From Deltaproteobacteria bacterium (GTDB lineage: Bacteria > Desulfobacterota > Desulfobacteria > Desulfobacterales > Desulfosarcinaceae), in contig JAKALP010000006.1 of the NCBI GenBank assembly GCA_021824175.1, positions 205,791 to 269,790 of the forward strand: a DNA stretch of 64,000 nucleotides, in the 5' to 3' direction. This document shows, piece after piece, positions 1 to 8,625 of this stretch (within the stretch, counting starts at the first letter, position 1; each line of letters opens with the position of its first letter). Made by a program: the position numbers and the translations under genes. The notes beneath the pieces were generated by a model. The model did no database searches and was not told the DNA's origin. It saw nothing but the letters and a program-made list of their open reading frames with translations.

Positions 1-7
1 AATAGGG

Positions 8-1849
8 ATGCCAATGTCCGATGTTGAGCAAATAGACAAGCTTTTTGGCGAGATCGCCATTGAAAAGCAAATCGTTACCAAGGACAAGCTCGAACGCGCC
101 TTGGTGATCCAGCGTTGCATCAATAATCGGACCCAGGTGTTCATGCCCATTGGCGCCGTACTTCAGAAGATGGGGGTGCTGACCAAAGAGCAGGTGGATT
201 CGATTCTGGCGGTTCAAGCTGGCGGTGCTGCGCCCCAGCCGGTCGCTGGTGCCCTGGATGGCTGGACCGATGCGGTGCCGCTGGCCTCCGGGACCGGAAA
301 ACAGGTCCGCCTTGAGGTGGCGCCGGACAAACTGAGCGCCACCATCGCTCCGACCCAAGATCTTCAACCCCCGCCCTCAATGGAAAAGATCAAGGCCCTG
401 CTGCTGGAAAACAATATCTCGTACGGTGTGATCAGCGATAAACTGCTGTCCGCCTATCTGGCGCAAAACCCCATGCCCATGGATCCTTTTGTGGTGGCGC
501 GCGGGGTGGAGCCGGTGCCGGGCAAGCCGCCGGAGATTCAGTACTTCTTTGATACCAATCCCATGCGCATTGGCACCCTGCTGGAAGACGGCACCATGGA
601 TTGGAAGAACCGCGGCGAGATTCCCCAAGTAGCGGCCGACACGCTCCTGGCTGAAAAGGTGGGCGGTGATCCCGGCAAGCCGGGCACTGATGTGTTTGGG
701 CAGGAGATTCCTGTGCCGCGCATCAAGGACCCATCCCTGAAATTCTCCAAGGGCGTGACCCGCTCCGAAGACGGCCGGCAGCTTATCGCCAAAATCGGCG
801 GCACCCCCCGGCTGGGACCGGATGGACGCGTCACGGTCTGGGCCGTCCTGCCCATTGATTCCAATGTCGGCATCGAAACCGGCAATGTGATCTTCGAGGG
901 CCACGTCGAAGTCAACGGCGGCATCGAAAGCGGCTATATGGTCAAGGCCGGCAGCCTCGAAACCCGCGAAATCCAGAGCGCCACCATTGATATCAGCGGG
1001 GACATGGCAGTCCATACCGGCATATACAGCACCACCGGCAAGGTGGGCGGCCACCTCAAGGCCAGCCACATCCACAACAGCACTTTGGAGGTGCTGGGCG
1101 ATCTGGTGGTGGAAAAGGAAATCTTCGGCTGCACCATTGAGATCAACGGCCGCTGCCTTGTGGACAGCGGCAAAATCATCAGCTCCAAAATCAGCGCCAA
1201 AAAGGGCATCCAGGTCAAGGATATCGGCACTTCGGCCGCCAAGCCCAGCGAATTGACCGTGGGCGTGGACTACAAATATGAACGGGAGATGAAGGCCTGC
1301 AAGGATGCCTTGGCCGATCAGGAGCGCAAAAAGACTGAAACGGAGACCACGGTCACCAACCTGAAAAAGCGCATCGATGAGCTGGATGCCGAGCTGGGTC
1401 AGGTGGCTCAGGAACAAGACGGCTGCATGGTTCAAAAGCGCCAGCTGGAAGAACGGCTCAAGGAACCGGCCATTGCTAAAAATAAGGAGAAAATCAGCCT
1501 GCTTCAGGAGCTAATCAGCGACTTGGGCGCCAAATACGAGCTGCTGGATAAAAAGGTGCAGGCCATCATGGCCCAGGATGACCAGGTGCGCGCCCAAATT
1601 GCCCACTACACCCAAGAGGCCGCCAACTTTGACAAGCAGATCGCGGAGATCAAAGAGAAGATTCAAATCCTCGAAGAATCCGCCAAGATAGATCCCGGCA
1701 ACCCGGTGATCAAAGCCAGCGGAACCGTGTTTGCCAAAACCCTGGTGATCTGTCCCCACCGTCGCTTGCTGATCCCCAATGAGACCAAGAATGTGCGCAT
1801 CAGCGAAATTTTAGAAGACGGCAAGCAGTACTCCATCAAAATCGCCTAA
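8..1849 (+). CDS. FapA (DUF342) domain protein with N-terminal GspE-N/MshEN-like repeats
   Basis: A 613-residue cytoplasmic protein with no membrane segment. Residues about 10-70 hold two consecutive repeats of the shape xGxxLxxxGxxTxxxLxxxLxxQ (FGEIAIEKQIVTKDKLERAL, then PIGAVLQKMGVLTKEQVDSI), which resembles the N-terminal domain of GspE/MshE ATPases. Residues about 140-420 are the FapA/DUF342 beta-helix region, rich in Gly-Asn-Val turns, and residues about 425-560 are a long coiled coil rich in Lys, Glu and Gln. FapA family members are linked to flagellar or polar assembly, but their biochemical role is not settled. The start could be the ATG at 8 or at 14; no ribosome site can be judged this close to the window edge. 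The FapA assignment is firm. The MshEN comparison is inference, and the Arg of the c-di-GMP-binding RLG motif is replaced by Phe or Ile. Confidence 0.8.
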   Translation: MPMSDVEQIDKLFGEIAIEKQIVTKDKLERALVIQRCINNRTQVFMPIGAVLQKMGVLTKEQVDSILAVQAGGAAPQPVAGALDGWTDAVPLASGTGKQVRLEVAPDKLSATIAPTQDLQPPPSMEKIKALLLENNISYGVISDKLLSAYLAQNPMPMDPFVVARGVEPVPGKPPEIQYFFDTNPMRIGTLLEDGTMDWKNRGEIPQVAADTLLAEKVGGDPGKPGTDVFGQEIPVPRIKDPSLKFSKGVTRSEDGRQLIAKIGGTPRLGPDGRVTVWAVLPIDSNVGIETGNVIFEGHVEVNGGIESGYMVKAGSLETREIQSATIDISGDMAVHTGIYSTTGKVGGHLKASHIHNSTLEVLGDLVVEKEIFGCTIEINGRCLVDSGKIISSKISAKKGIQVKDIGTSAAKPSELTVGVDYKYEREMKACKDALADQERKKTETETTVTNLKKRIDELDAELGQVAQEQDGCMVQKRQLEERLKEPAIAKNKEKISLLQELISDLGAKYELLDKKVQAIMAQDDQVRAQIAHYTQEAANFDKQIAEIKEKIQILEESAKIDPGNPVIKASGTVFAKTLVICPHRRLLIPNETKNVRISEILEDGKQYSIKIA

Positions 1850-2038
1850 GTATTCCTGGTTATAATTGCCCTGACATATCGGTTCGTACTCGTACTCGTA
1901 CGCGTACAACTTGTAATGAAACCGAAATGCAACAGCCTGGACTTTCGCTATGGTGCAGGGCGATTGCATGAAAAATTCAAATTCGAATTATCCAAAAATT
2001 AAATAAATGAGGGGTCGGGGAGTTATTGGTTTAGCGGC

Positions 2039-2116
2039 CCGTCATTCCCGCGAAGGCGGGAATCCAGATTCAAAGGATGCCATAACGCTGGATGCCCGCC
2101 TGCGCGGGCATGACGG
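2039..2116. repeat. REP-like imperfect palindrome (copy 1)
   Basis: Two 29-nt arms (2039-2067 and 2088-2116) are reverse complements with 3 mismatches. Each arm is itself a hairpin built on CCCGCGAAGGCGGG. The outer edge reads CCGTCAT and the inner edge AATCCAG. A second, diverged copy with the same flanks (GGGGAGTT upstream, GCATGACG-AAGAAAC downstream) lies at 46950-47022, so this is a dispersed family. Confidence 0.75.
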
Positions 2117-2136
2117 AAGAAACACCCCGAGTCCTG

Positions 2137-2230
2137 AAATAGATATCGAATATCGAACAAGGAACAGTAAAATATCGAAGGAAAACTTTATGATTCGATA
2201 TTTGTTGTTCGATATTCGATATTCATTATT
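2137..2230. repeat. Inverted repeat of GATATCGAATATCGAAC units
   Basis: The left part (about 2141-2165) carries ATATCGAATATCGAACAAGG and the right part (about 2195-2228) carries its near reverse complement, TTGTTCGATATTCGATATTC. The whole forms a long AT-rich imperfect palindrome just upstream of the pterin-binding protein gene. It looks like a dispersed non-coding element, not an operator. Confidence 0.5.
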
Positions 2231-2317
2231 TTGGATGGAGTGTGGTGTTTGTGGCAGCTCAATGGGCTACATGCGATGCCCTGCCCTCTGGCGCCCCCCA
2301 TTTGACCATTGCCCCCA

Positions 2318-3112
2318 ATGGCGTTAATAGAAGCCATGATCATTGTGGCCGACAATCTCCATGTGATTCAACCCGCCATTGCCAAAGCGGTGCAGACACT
2401 CGACCCGGCGCCGATCCGGGAACTGGCGCTGCGCTGTATTCAGGCCGGCGCCCAGGCCCTGGATATTAACTCCGGGCCCTTGAGCAAAATGCCCCAGGAG
2501 CGAATGCGCTTTCTGGTTGAAAGCGTCCAGACCGTCACTGATCTGCCTCTGATTCTGGACACCACCAATGCCACGGCCATGGCCGCCGGGTTGGAAGCGT
2601 GCCGCGGTCGCGCCACCATCAATGGATTTTCCCTAGAGCCGGCCAAGATCGAACGCATGCTGCCGTTGGCGAGGCAGTTTGATGCCGACATCATCGGCTA
2701 TCTCTTGGGTGCCAACAGCCAGGTGCCGGTGGAAGCCGACGAGATGATGGCCGTGGCCGTGGCGCTCTTTGAGCAATACACCCAAGCTGGGCTGGACCCG
2801 GCACGACTGATCATTGATCCCGTGATCGCGCCTCTTTCCTGGCAAGAAGGGGCCCGGCACAACCAGGCCGTGTTGAAGGTGATCGCGGGGCTGCCCGATC
2901 TGCTGGGAACTCCGGTGCGCACCATTGCCGGGCTTTCCAACCTGGCCACGGGCCGCCTGCCTTTAGAACGCAAAATCACTTTGGAGCAAACTTTTCTACC
3001 CATGCTGGCCGCCGCGGGTTTGGATATGGTGTTGACCAATGTACTGCACGCGCCAACCCTTCAAACCGCCCGGCTCTGCGACCAGTTGTTGGGAGACCGG
3101 ATCTTTGCCTGA
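2318..3112 (+). CDS. Pterin-binding methyltransferase-like protein (MtrH/DHPS fold)
   Basis: About 260 residues, matching the pterin-binding TIM barrel of methyltetrahydrofolate:corrinoid methyltransferases. It shows the strand-1 region IIVADNLHV, the DINSGP loop (compare DVNAG in the family), the LPLILDTTN strand, and the later LIIDPVIAPL and TIAGLSNLA segments. Such proteins transfer a methyl group from methyl-tetrahydrofolate to a corrinoid protein. No corrinoid protein is encoded nearby, so the partner is unknown. The ATG at 2318 and the ATG at 2336 are both possible; family members usually begin at the MII strand, which favours 2336. No strong ribosome site precedes either. The next gene follows 31 bases later on the same strand. 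Dihydropteroate synthase itself is less likely, since its usual motifs are not complete. Confidence 0.75.
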   Translation: MALIEAMIIVADNLHVIQPAIAKAVQTLDPAPIRELALRCIQAGAQALDINSGPLSKMPQERMRFLVESVQTVTDLPLILDTTNATAMAAGLEACRGRATINGFSLEPAKIERMLPLARQFDADIIGYLLGANSQVPVEADEMMAVAVALFEQYTQAGLDPARLIIDPVIAPLSWQEGARHNQAVLKVIAGLPDLLGTPVRTIAGLSNLATGRLPLERKITLEQTFLPMLAAAGLDMVLTNVLHAPTLQTARLCDQLLGDRIFA

Positions 3113-3143
3113 ATTTCAGAAATATTCTACCTAAGGAGATAGC

Positions 3144-3986
3144 ATGCGGATTGATTTTCATACTCATATCTTCCCTAAAGCCATCCGGGAGCAGCGCGAG
3201 CGTTATCTGCCCGGTGAGCCGGCCTTTGAGCTGCTCTATGCTTCGGTCAATTCAAGGATGGTGGGCGCGAATGAATTAGTGGCGGCCATGGACCAGCACG
3301 GGGTGGACAAGGCGGTCACCTTCGGCTTTCCCTGGCAATCCATGCAGACCGCCCGGCGCCACAATGACTATATCCTGGAGTCGGTGCAGCGCCACCCCCA
3401 ACGTCTCATTGGTTTTTGCTGCGTGGATGCCGGCCAGCCCCAGGCCCCGGCCGAAGTGGAGCGCTGCCTGAAAGCAGGACTGGCCGGCGTGGGCGAACTG
3501 GCCTTTTACTGCGATGACTTCGCCTGCCGCCTGGACACCATGGATGAAATCATGGCGTTGGCCCGCAACTTCGATTGCCCGGTAATGCTCCACACCAACG
3601 AGCCGGTGGGCCATCAGTACCCCGGTAAGACCAACAACACCCTGGCTCAGATCTACGCGCTGGTGAAACGCTTCCCCGGCAACCGCATCGTGCTGGCCCA
3701 CTGGGGCGGCGGCCTCTTCTGGTACACCCTCATGAAGAAAGAGGTGACCGAAGTATTGGCCAACGTGTGGGTGGATACCGCCGCTTCGCCCTTTCTCTAC
3801 AAGCCCGCCATTTACTCCATGGCCATGAGCCTGGCTGGAGAAGACAAAGTGCTTTTCGGCACCGATTACCCGTTGCTGGCCGCCCCGCGCTACCTCAAAG
3901 AGATGGCCCAGGCTGGGCTGAGCGACTCCCAAATACAGAAGATCTGCTCCAGCAACGCAGTCAATCTCCTAAAACTCAAATTGTAA
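3144..3986 (+). CDS. Amidohydrolase family metal-dependent hydrolase (amidohydrolase_2 type)
   Basis: A 280-residue TIM-barrel hydrolase. The N-terminal metal site HTH sits at residues 6-8 (DFHTHIFP), followed by LHTNEP and LAHWGG histidines and the C-terminal metal aspartate in FGTDYPL. This is the pattern of ACMSD/decarboxylase-like and uncharacterised TatD-like hydrolases in amidohydrolase_2. The substrate cannot be told. The start is supported by AAGGAGATAGC immediately before the ATG. It follows the pterin-binding gene closely and probably shares its transcript. Its TAA lies at the edge of a 44-nt perfect palindrome. Confidence 0.85.
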   Translation: MRIDFHTHIFPKAIREQRERYLPGEPAFELLYASVNSRMVGANELVAAMDQHGVDKAVTFGFPWQSMQTARRHNDYILESVQRHPQRLIGFCCVDAGQPQAPAEVERCLKAGLAGVGELAFYCDDFACRLDTMDEIMALARNFDCPVMLHTNEPVGHQYPGKTNNTLAQIYALVKRFPGNRIVLAHWGGGLFWYTLMKKEVTEVLANVWVDTAASPFLYKPAIYSMAMSLAGEDKVLFGTDYPLLAAPRYLKEMAQAGLSDSQIQKICSSNAVNLLKLKL

Positions 3987-4028
3987 TTTTTTTGAGGGGC
4001 GGGCGTACGCCCGCCCCTCAAAAAAATT
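3985..4028. repeat. Perfect 44-nt palindrome between convergent genes
   Basis: A perfect palindrome centred between 4006 and 4007: seven T, then a GC stem reading GAGGGGCGGGCG on one side, its complement, then seven A. The stop codons of both convergent genes sit on its two edges. In either RNA the GC stem is followed by A, not U, so it is not a canonical intrinsic terminator, though it could still block convergent transcription. It may also be a dispersed palindrome. Confidence 0.8.
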
Positions 4029-4923
4029 ATTGGTATTTGTTTTTCAGAGCCGCCAGCCGCGACAGATAGCGCTGCCTGTAAAGCAACCCCTTCTGATTGC
4101 TGATGTCATAGAAAAGATAATCAAGATGGGGTCGGATATCGAGGCCGTAAGAATTGAGCTTGGCGTCATTGGCCTGATCCAGGGCCAGCAAGGCGTAGTA
4201 ATTGATCAGCATGCGCAATTTGCTGTCCCGGCGCAGAAGATAGCTGCGGCCGCCCAGGGTGTTGAGGAAGAAAGCGGAATATTGGTAAAGGGTTCCCAGC
4301 CGGGATGAGGTTTTGACCGTCTGGTTGCCCGTGTCGCAAACGATCAACCAGCTATAAAGAACCGCCATGGCCGGCTCCACCACGGCGGATTCACTTTTAA
4401 GTATCTCTTTGATCAAACTGACGCGATCCTTGCCCAAGACCCGGTAGAGATGGGTGACGTTATGCATCAAATTGGTTAAATTCTCCATCTCCCCTACATC
4501 CGCCGGCGGATTGGCGGCCAATTTCTGGTACATCTCTTCAAATAACTCTTCGGCCCGGGAGTTGATGCCCGCTCCGGCCAGATAGCCCTTGCTGTCCAGA
4601 TAACGGAAAAAGGCCACGGCTTGGGCCGTGATCTTCTGGCAATCCACGCTTTCGGCCTGCAGCGCCGTCATGGGCTTATCGGAACCAAAAGCGCTTTCCA
4701 GGTCCGGCCCCGTGGCCGTGGACCGACCTCCGGCGCCTTCACCTTCGCTCAAATCGTGCAGATCGGATTCCAACTGGGCCATGCGTTTGGCGCACGCCGC
4801 GATTTCCCGGTCCACCGCATGTTCTACGGCTTGGGTATGCCACTGCTTGATCAGGTAAAATCCCAGCAAACCGAGGCCCACCACGGCAAAAAGGATCACC
4901 AATATTTTGACTGTCTTGTCCAT
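4027..4923 (-). CDS. Membrane-anchored protein of unknown function
   Basis: A 298-residue protein not recognised as a named family. Residues 7-25 (ILVILFAVVGLGLLGFYLI) form one N-terminal membrane anchor. A short coiled-coil segment (about 35-65) follows, then a low-complexity linker (GEGAGGRSTATG) and an alpha-helical C-terminal domain of about 210 residues with many Leu and Tyr. The topology suggests a periplasmic helical domain on a signal anchor. The gene stands alone and is convergent with the amidohydrolase gene. Confidence 0.7.
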   Translation of the reverse strand: MDKTVKILVILFAVVGLGLLGFYLIKQWHTQAVEHAVDREIAACAKRMAQLESDLHDLSEGEGAGGRSTATGPDLESAFGSDKPMTALQAESVDCQKITAQAVAFFRYLDSKGYLAGAGINSRAEELFEEMYQKLAANPPADVGEMENLTNLMHNVTHLYRVLGKDRVSLIKEILKSESAVVEPAMAVLYSWLIVCDTGNQTVKTSSRLGTLYQYSAFFLNTLGGRSYLLRRDSKLRMLINYYALLALDQANDAKLNSYGLDIRPHLDYLFYDISNQKGLLYRQRYLSRLAALKNKYQ

Positions 4924-5295
4924 GGTCGTTAACCGTTTGTGCGTTTAAACATATGCCATGAATGGCTTTTGGAGTCCGCTCAGGCGCCTCGCCGCAGTAT
5001 GACGCCATCCGCATTGGCCGAATGGATGATCAAAGATGGCTTACCTTACGCCCTCAAAAATTGGTTTGCAAGGAGAACATGGGGTGTCCGCAGACTATAC
5101 GCCATGTAAAACCTATTGACATCCTTAAAGGAGGGCTTCAAGAATGAATCGGGTGGGCCTTGCTTTGGCGCGACCCGTTGGCCGAGGAGTCATGGCGTGA
5201 GGCTTGCATTGTTGTGCCCAGACGACATGCACTGTGTCCATGAGGGTGCCACCAACCCGAGGACCTGGGACATGATGATCAGGATGATATAAACC
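4924..5295. other. Spacer between divergent genes
   Basis: About 370 bases between the divergently oriented unknown membrane protein and the histidine kinase. A TTGACA hexamer at about 5115 has only a poor -10 match (CAAGAA) at 17 bases. An AAAGGAGG ribosome-like site precedes an ATG at 5144 that opens only 18 codons, so no gene is claimed. Nothing else is recognised. Confidence 0.4.
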
Positions 5296-6765
5296 ATGTG
5301 GAAAAAACTCAACTTGCGGGCGCGCATTGATTTGCTTCTGGCGGCCTTGGTGGTGGTCGCCCTCTCCGGGGGCAGCGTCATGGTATGGTACACCTACCGG
5401 ATTCAAAATCTCTTCGCCCAAATTATTGATCAGAACCTGGCCTGCTATGCTTCGGCCGCGGCCCTTGAAACCGCGCTGGTCAACCAGAAGGGGTATGTCA
5501 CTTACTACTACCTGGATGGCGACCCAACCTGGCTGGAGAAGTTCGAAGAGCAACGCAAATTGTTTGATGAAGAGCTGCGCAGAGCCCAGCATCTGGCTCA
5601 TAAACATGATCAGGTTGAGCGGATGAAGCAAATCTCCGACCTGTATACCCAATACATCGCCCAGAAGACGCAGGTTATCGAATACTATCAAACGGGCCGG
5701 CGCGCCGAAGGGGCCGAGTTGCACAAGACCGTGCGCGGTCTATTTTTTGAAATCATGGACCTTTGCGAAAAGTATAAAATGGAACACTTCGAGGAGATTC
5801 AACAAGCCCAAGCCAAGGTGGGCGGCGAAGCCAGTCGTCTGAGGCTGGCGGGCATCGGCTCCATCCTTGTGCATATGCTGATAGTCATCGGTCTGGGTGT
5901 GTTTGTGGTGCATCAAATTCTTGTGCCGGTGGCCACCATGCTCAAAGATGCCGGCGGCGACTCCGAGCTCAACCCTTCGGGCAATATCGTCACTGCTTTG
6001 AGCCAAAGTGTCAGCACCTTATTGAAGAATGTGGACCAGGCCCAACATGAGCTGGAAAAAAGCCGCGAGAATTTACTGCAATCCGAAAAGATGGCCATGG
6101 TGGGACGACTGGCGGCCAGCATGGCCCACAGCATCCGCAATCCATTTACTTCGGTGAAGATGCGGCTTTTCTCCTTGAGCCGCTCCTTGAAACTGGACGA
6201 GGCCCAGCAGGAAGATTTCCAGGTCATCTCCCAGGAGATCCGCCACATCGATACCATTGTCCAGAATTTCCTGGAGTTCTCGCGGCCGCCCAAGCTGGTG
6301 ATGCAGGCCATCAGCCCTTCCGCCGTTGTGGACAACACCCTGCAGCTGCTCTCCCATCGGCTGGATTCTTATGGCGTGGCCGTGGAAGTCAAACGCCAGC
6401 AGCCACTGCCCGAGGTCCTGGCGGATCCCGAACAGCTCAAGGAAGTGCTGGTCAACCTGATCATCAACGCCTGCGAGGAGATGAAGAGCGGCGGGGCCAT
6501 CGTGATCACCGAATCGGTCCGCACCAAGGCCGGACGCCCGCAGGCCGTGCTGCATGTCGCTGACAACGGCCCCGGTGTACCGTCGGCCAATGCCGAGAAG
6601 ATCTTCCAGCCCTTTTTCACTACCAAGGATGAGGGCACGGGGCTGGGCTTGAGCATCGCCCACCGCATCGTCACCGAACATAACGGCAATCTGCGGCTCG
6701 ATCCCACCCACGCCAAAGGCGCGGCTTTTGTGATTTGCCTGCCGGTAAAGGAGAACAAGGCATGA
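5296..6765 (+). CDS. Membrane sensor histidine kinase (NtrB-like)
   Basis: A 489-residue sensor kinase. The first membrane helix is at about 13-32, an extracytoplasmic four-helix-type sensor spans about 40-180, and the second helix is at about 184-209. A HisKA domain follows with the phospho-acceptor His278 in MAHSIRNPFTS, then an HATPase domain with N box (LVNLIINACEE), G1 box (DNGPGVP), FQPFFTTK and G2 box (GTGLGLS). The substitution MAHSIRNP for the usual MAHEIRNP removes the Glu next to the His. It is translationally coupled to the NtrC-type regulator by an ATGA overlap, so the two form a cognate two-component pair. The signal sensed is unknown. Confidence 0.93.
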   Translation: MWKKLNLRARIDLLLAALVVVALSGGSVMVWYTYRIQNLFAQIIDQNLACYASAAALETALVNQKGYVTYYYLDGDPTWLEKFEEQRKLFDEELRRAQHLAHKHDQVERMKQISDLYTQYIAQKTQVIEYYQTGRRAEGAELHKTVRGLFFEIMDLCEKYKMEHFEEIQQAQAKVGGEASRLRLAGIGSILVHMLIVIGLGVFVVHQILVPVATMLKDAGGDSELNPSGNIVTALSQSVSTLLKNVDQAQHELEKSRENLLQSEKMAMVGRLAASMAHSIRNPFTSVKMRLFSLSRSLKLDEAQQEDFQVISQEIRHIDTIVQNFLEFSRPPKLVMQAISPSAVVDNTLQLLSHRLDSYGVAVEVKRQQPLPEVLADPEQLKEVLVNLIINACEEMKSGGAIVITESVRTKAGRPQAVLHVADNGPGVPSANAEKIFQPFFTTKDEGTGLGLSIAHRIVTEHNGNLRLDPTHAKGAAFVICLPVKENKA

Positions 6766-8207
6766 ATACCATCCTGGTCATTGACGACGACGACCAACTG
6801 CGCAAAAGCTTTGAAAAACTGCTCAGCCAGGAGGGCTACACCGTACGCAGCGCGGCTTCCGGCGAAGCCGGCATTCAGGCCGTGCAGGAGAGCTGTCCCG
6901 ACCTGGTGATTCTGGATGTGCGCCTGCCGGGCATGAACGGTCTGGCGGTTTTCGAACGGCTGCATGAAAAGGAACCTAAGCTGCCGGTGATCATCATGAC
7001 CGCCTTCGGCACCACCGATACGGCCATCAAGGCCACCAAGATGGGCGCCTTTGATTATATCCTCAAGCCCTTTGACATTCCCGACATGCTCAACACCATC
7101 AATAAAGCGCTCAGCGCCGGCCGATTCATGCGCACGCCGGTGCAGCTCAACAGCCTGCCGGACAGCGCCGGCCGGGACGCCATGATCGGCAAGAGCCCGG
7201 CCATGCAGGAGGTGTACAAAGCCATCGGCCGCGTGGCCGCCACGGACGCCACGGTGCTGATCCGGGGCGAGTCGGGCACCGGCAAGGAGCTGGCGGCCCG
7301 GGCCATCTATCAGCACAGCCAGCGCGCCAACCGGCCCTTTCTGGTGATCAACTGCGTGGCCATTCCCGACACCCTGCTGGAAAGCGAACTCTTCGGCTAT
7401 GAAAAAGGGGCCTTTACCGGCGCGGCCCACCGCCGCATCGGCAAGATCGAACAGGCCAACGGCGGCACCATCTTCCTGGATGAAATCGGCGACATGCCCA
7501 TCAATTTGCAAGCCAAAATTCTGCGGTTGCTCCAGGAGCGCTGCATCGAGCGCCTGGGTGGCAGGGAGACCATCGGCGTGGATGTGCGCATCGTGGCCGC
7601 CACCAATCGCAATCTGGAACAAATGATCACAACGGGTGAATTCCGCGAAGATCTTTACTACCGCCTCAAAGTAGTCACCATCTGGCTGCCAACCCTCAGC
7701 CAACGGGTGGAAGATATCCTGTCCCTGGCCAACTACCTGATGGCCAAGCACGCGGCCGAGCTTGGGCTGGAGGTGCCGCCCATTACCAAGGAGGCCCTGG
7801 CTACCCTGAAGCAGTTGCCCTGGCCGGGCAATGTGCGCGAACTTTCCAACACGCTGCAAAAGGCGCTGATCTTCAACCGCGGGGCCCCCTTGCGGCCCGA
7901 AGATATTCTGAGCATCGTGCGCGAAGATCAGGGCCGCAGCGCGCCCAGCGATTCCGAAAGCTATGAGGAAGGATTGCGCCAGTGGGTGCGCGACGAGCTG
8001 CGCAACAACCAAAACGAGCATCTGTTTGAATCGGCCACTGACCGCTTCGCCGCCTTCCTGATCAAGGAGGCGCTGATCTTTACCGACGGCAATCGTTCCA
8101 AGGCCGCCAAACTGCTGGGCATCACCCGGCCCACCCTGCACGCCAAGATCGATAAGTACCGCCTGACATTTAAGACGGCCATCGATCATTTCAATGATGG
8201 GCCCTGA
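6762..8207 (+). CDS. Sigma-54-dependent response regulator, NtrC family
   Basis: A 481-residue enhancer-binding protein. The receiver domain (1-120) has phospho-acceptor Asp52 in ILDVRLPGMNG. The AAA+ domain (about 140-370) has Walker A GESGTGKE (169-176), the sigma-54-contacting GAFTGA loop (216-221) and Walker B GGTIFLDEIGD. A Fis-type helix-turn-helix closes the protein (NRSKAAKLLGITRPTLHAKI). The start is fixed by AAAGGAG ahead of the ATG and the ATGA overlap with the kinase gene; an upstream in-frame extension is not needed. It activates RNA polymerase with sigma-54. A consensus sigma-54 promoter lies 280 bases downstream, before the next gene, which makes that gene a plausible target. 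Confidence 0.95.
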   Translation: MNTILVIDDDDQLRKSFEKLLSQEGYTVRSAASGEAGIQAVQESCPDLVILDVRLPGMNGLAVFERLHEKEPKLPVIIMTAFGTTDTAIKATKMGAFDYILKPFDIPDMLNTINKALSAGRFMRTPVQLNSLPDSAGRDAMIGKSPAMQEVYKAIGRVAATDATVLIRGESGTGKELAARAIYQHSQRANRPFLVINCVAIPDTLLESELFGYEKGAFTGAAHRRIGKIEQANGGTIFLDEIGDMPINLQAKILRLLQERCIERLGGRETIGVDVRIVAATNRNLEQMITTGEFREDLYYRLKVVTIWLPTLSQRVEDILSLANYLMAKHAAELGLEVPPITKEALATLKQLPWPGNVRELSNTLQKALIFNRGAPLRPEDILSIVREDQGRSAPSDSESYEEGLRQWVRDELRNNQNEHLFESATDRFAAFLIKEALIFTDGNRSKAAKLLGITRPTLHAKIDKYRLTFKTAIDHFNDGP

Positions 8208-8625
8208 CCTCGGAGCAATGGATTGACATTTTGTTAAAGGGTTGGACACCGGGGAATTCCGAACGGATGACCAACCGTGGCCGGCGCCATCGGCCCCACC
8301 AAGGTCAATGGTAACGCGCCGCAGGACAGCATGGCGATCGCCTGAAATCCGCCTCCACCCTAACTGCTTATATTTAAGGCTAATTATTTATTCTGGAACG
8401 ATATCCAGGCAACGCACGCGCTGGCTTCAGATCTATGCTCGGACCAAATGCCTGCCTTGAGTTTGAATTTAAATGGAACGGCGAATTTTGGCATATCCAT
8501 TGCTCACTGATGAATTATGGCCAGCTCCGTCTCTGTACACGGGCCGTGCCGCCACCGTTACCGGTCGTGGTCTGGAATCAAACCCAATTTCGTTCACATC
8601 CGACCGCGATAGCACAGATAATGGA
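8208..8625. other. Spacer carrying a sigma-54 promoter
   Basis: About 420 bases with no gene. It holds the sigma-54 promoter at 8489-8504. A 10-nt palindrome, GGCGATCGCC, at 8333-8342 lies about 150 bases upstream of it, in the usual range for an activator site, but its role is a guess. An AT-rich stretch runs through 8368-8395. Confidence 0.5.
8489..8504 (+). promoter_or_regulatory. Sigma-54 (-24/-12) promoter
   Basis: The 16 bases TGGCATATCCATTGCT match the sigma-54 consensus TGGCAY-R-N4-TTGCW at every specified base, with GG and GC separated by exactly 10 bases. Transcription would start near 8515, about 110 bases before the receiver-domain gene. The gene immediately upstream encodes a sigma-54 activator with an intact GAFTGA motif. 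Confidence 0.75.

Larger units (their letters stand above)
1850..2317. other. Repeat-rich intergenic spacer
   Basis: About 470 bases without a credible gene. It holds a short direct repeat of CGTACT units near 1887-1907, the palindromic element at 2039-2116, and a second inverted pair at about 2137-2230 made of GATATCGAATATCGAAC-type units. No convincing promoter or terminator was seen. Short reading frames over this stretch are composed of the repeats themselves. Confidence 0.6.

Noticed and set aside
5115..5200. Promoter and mini-gene before the histidine kinase
   Set aside because: The -10 match is poor and the frame behind the ribosome-like site is only 18 codons.
6369..8249. Long minus-strand frame of 626 codons opposite the NtrC-type gene
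   Set aside because: It is the antisense of a complete, strongly recognised gene, has a His/Gly/Gln-rich composition typical of high-GC shadow frames, and no family pattern.
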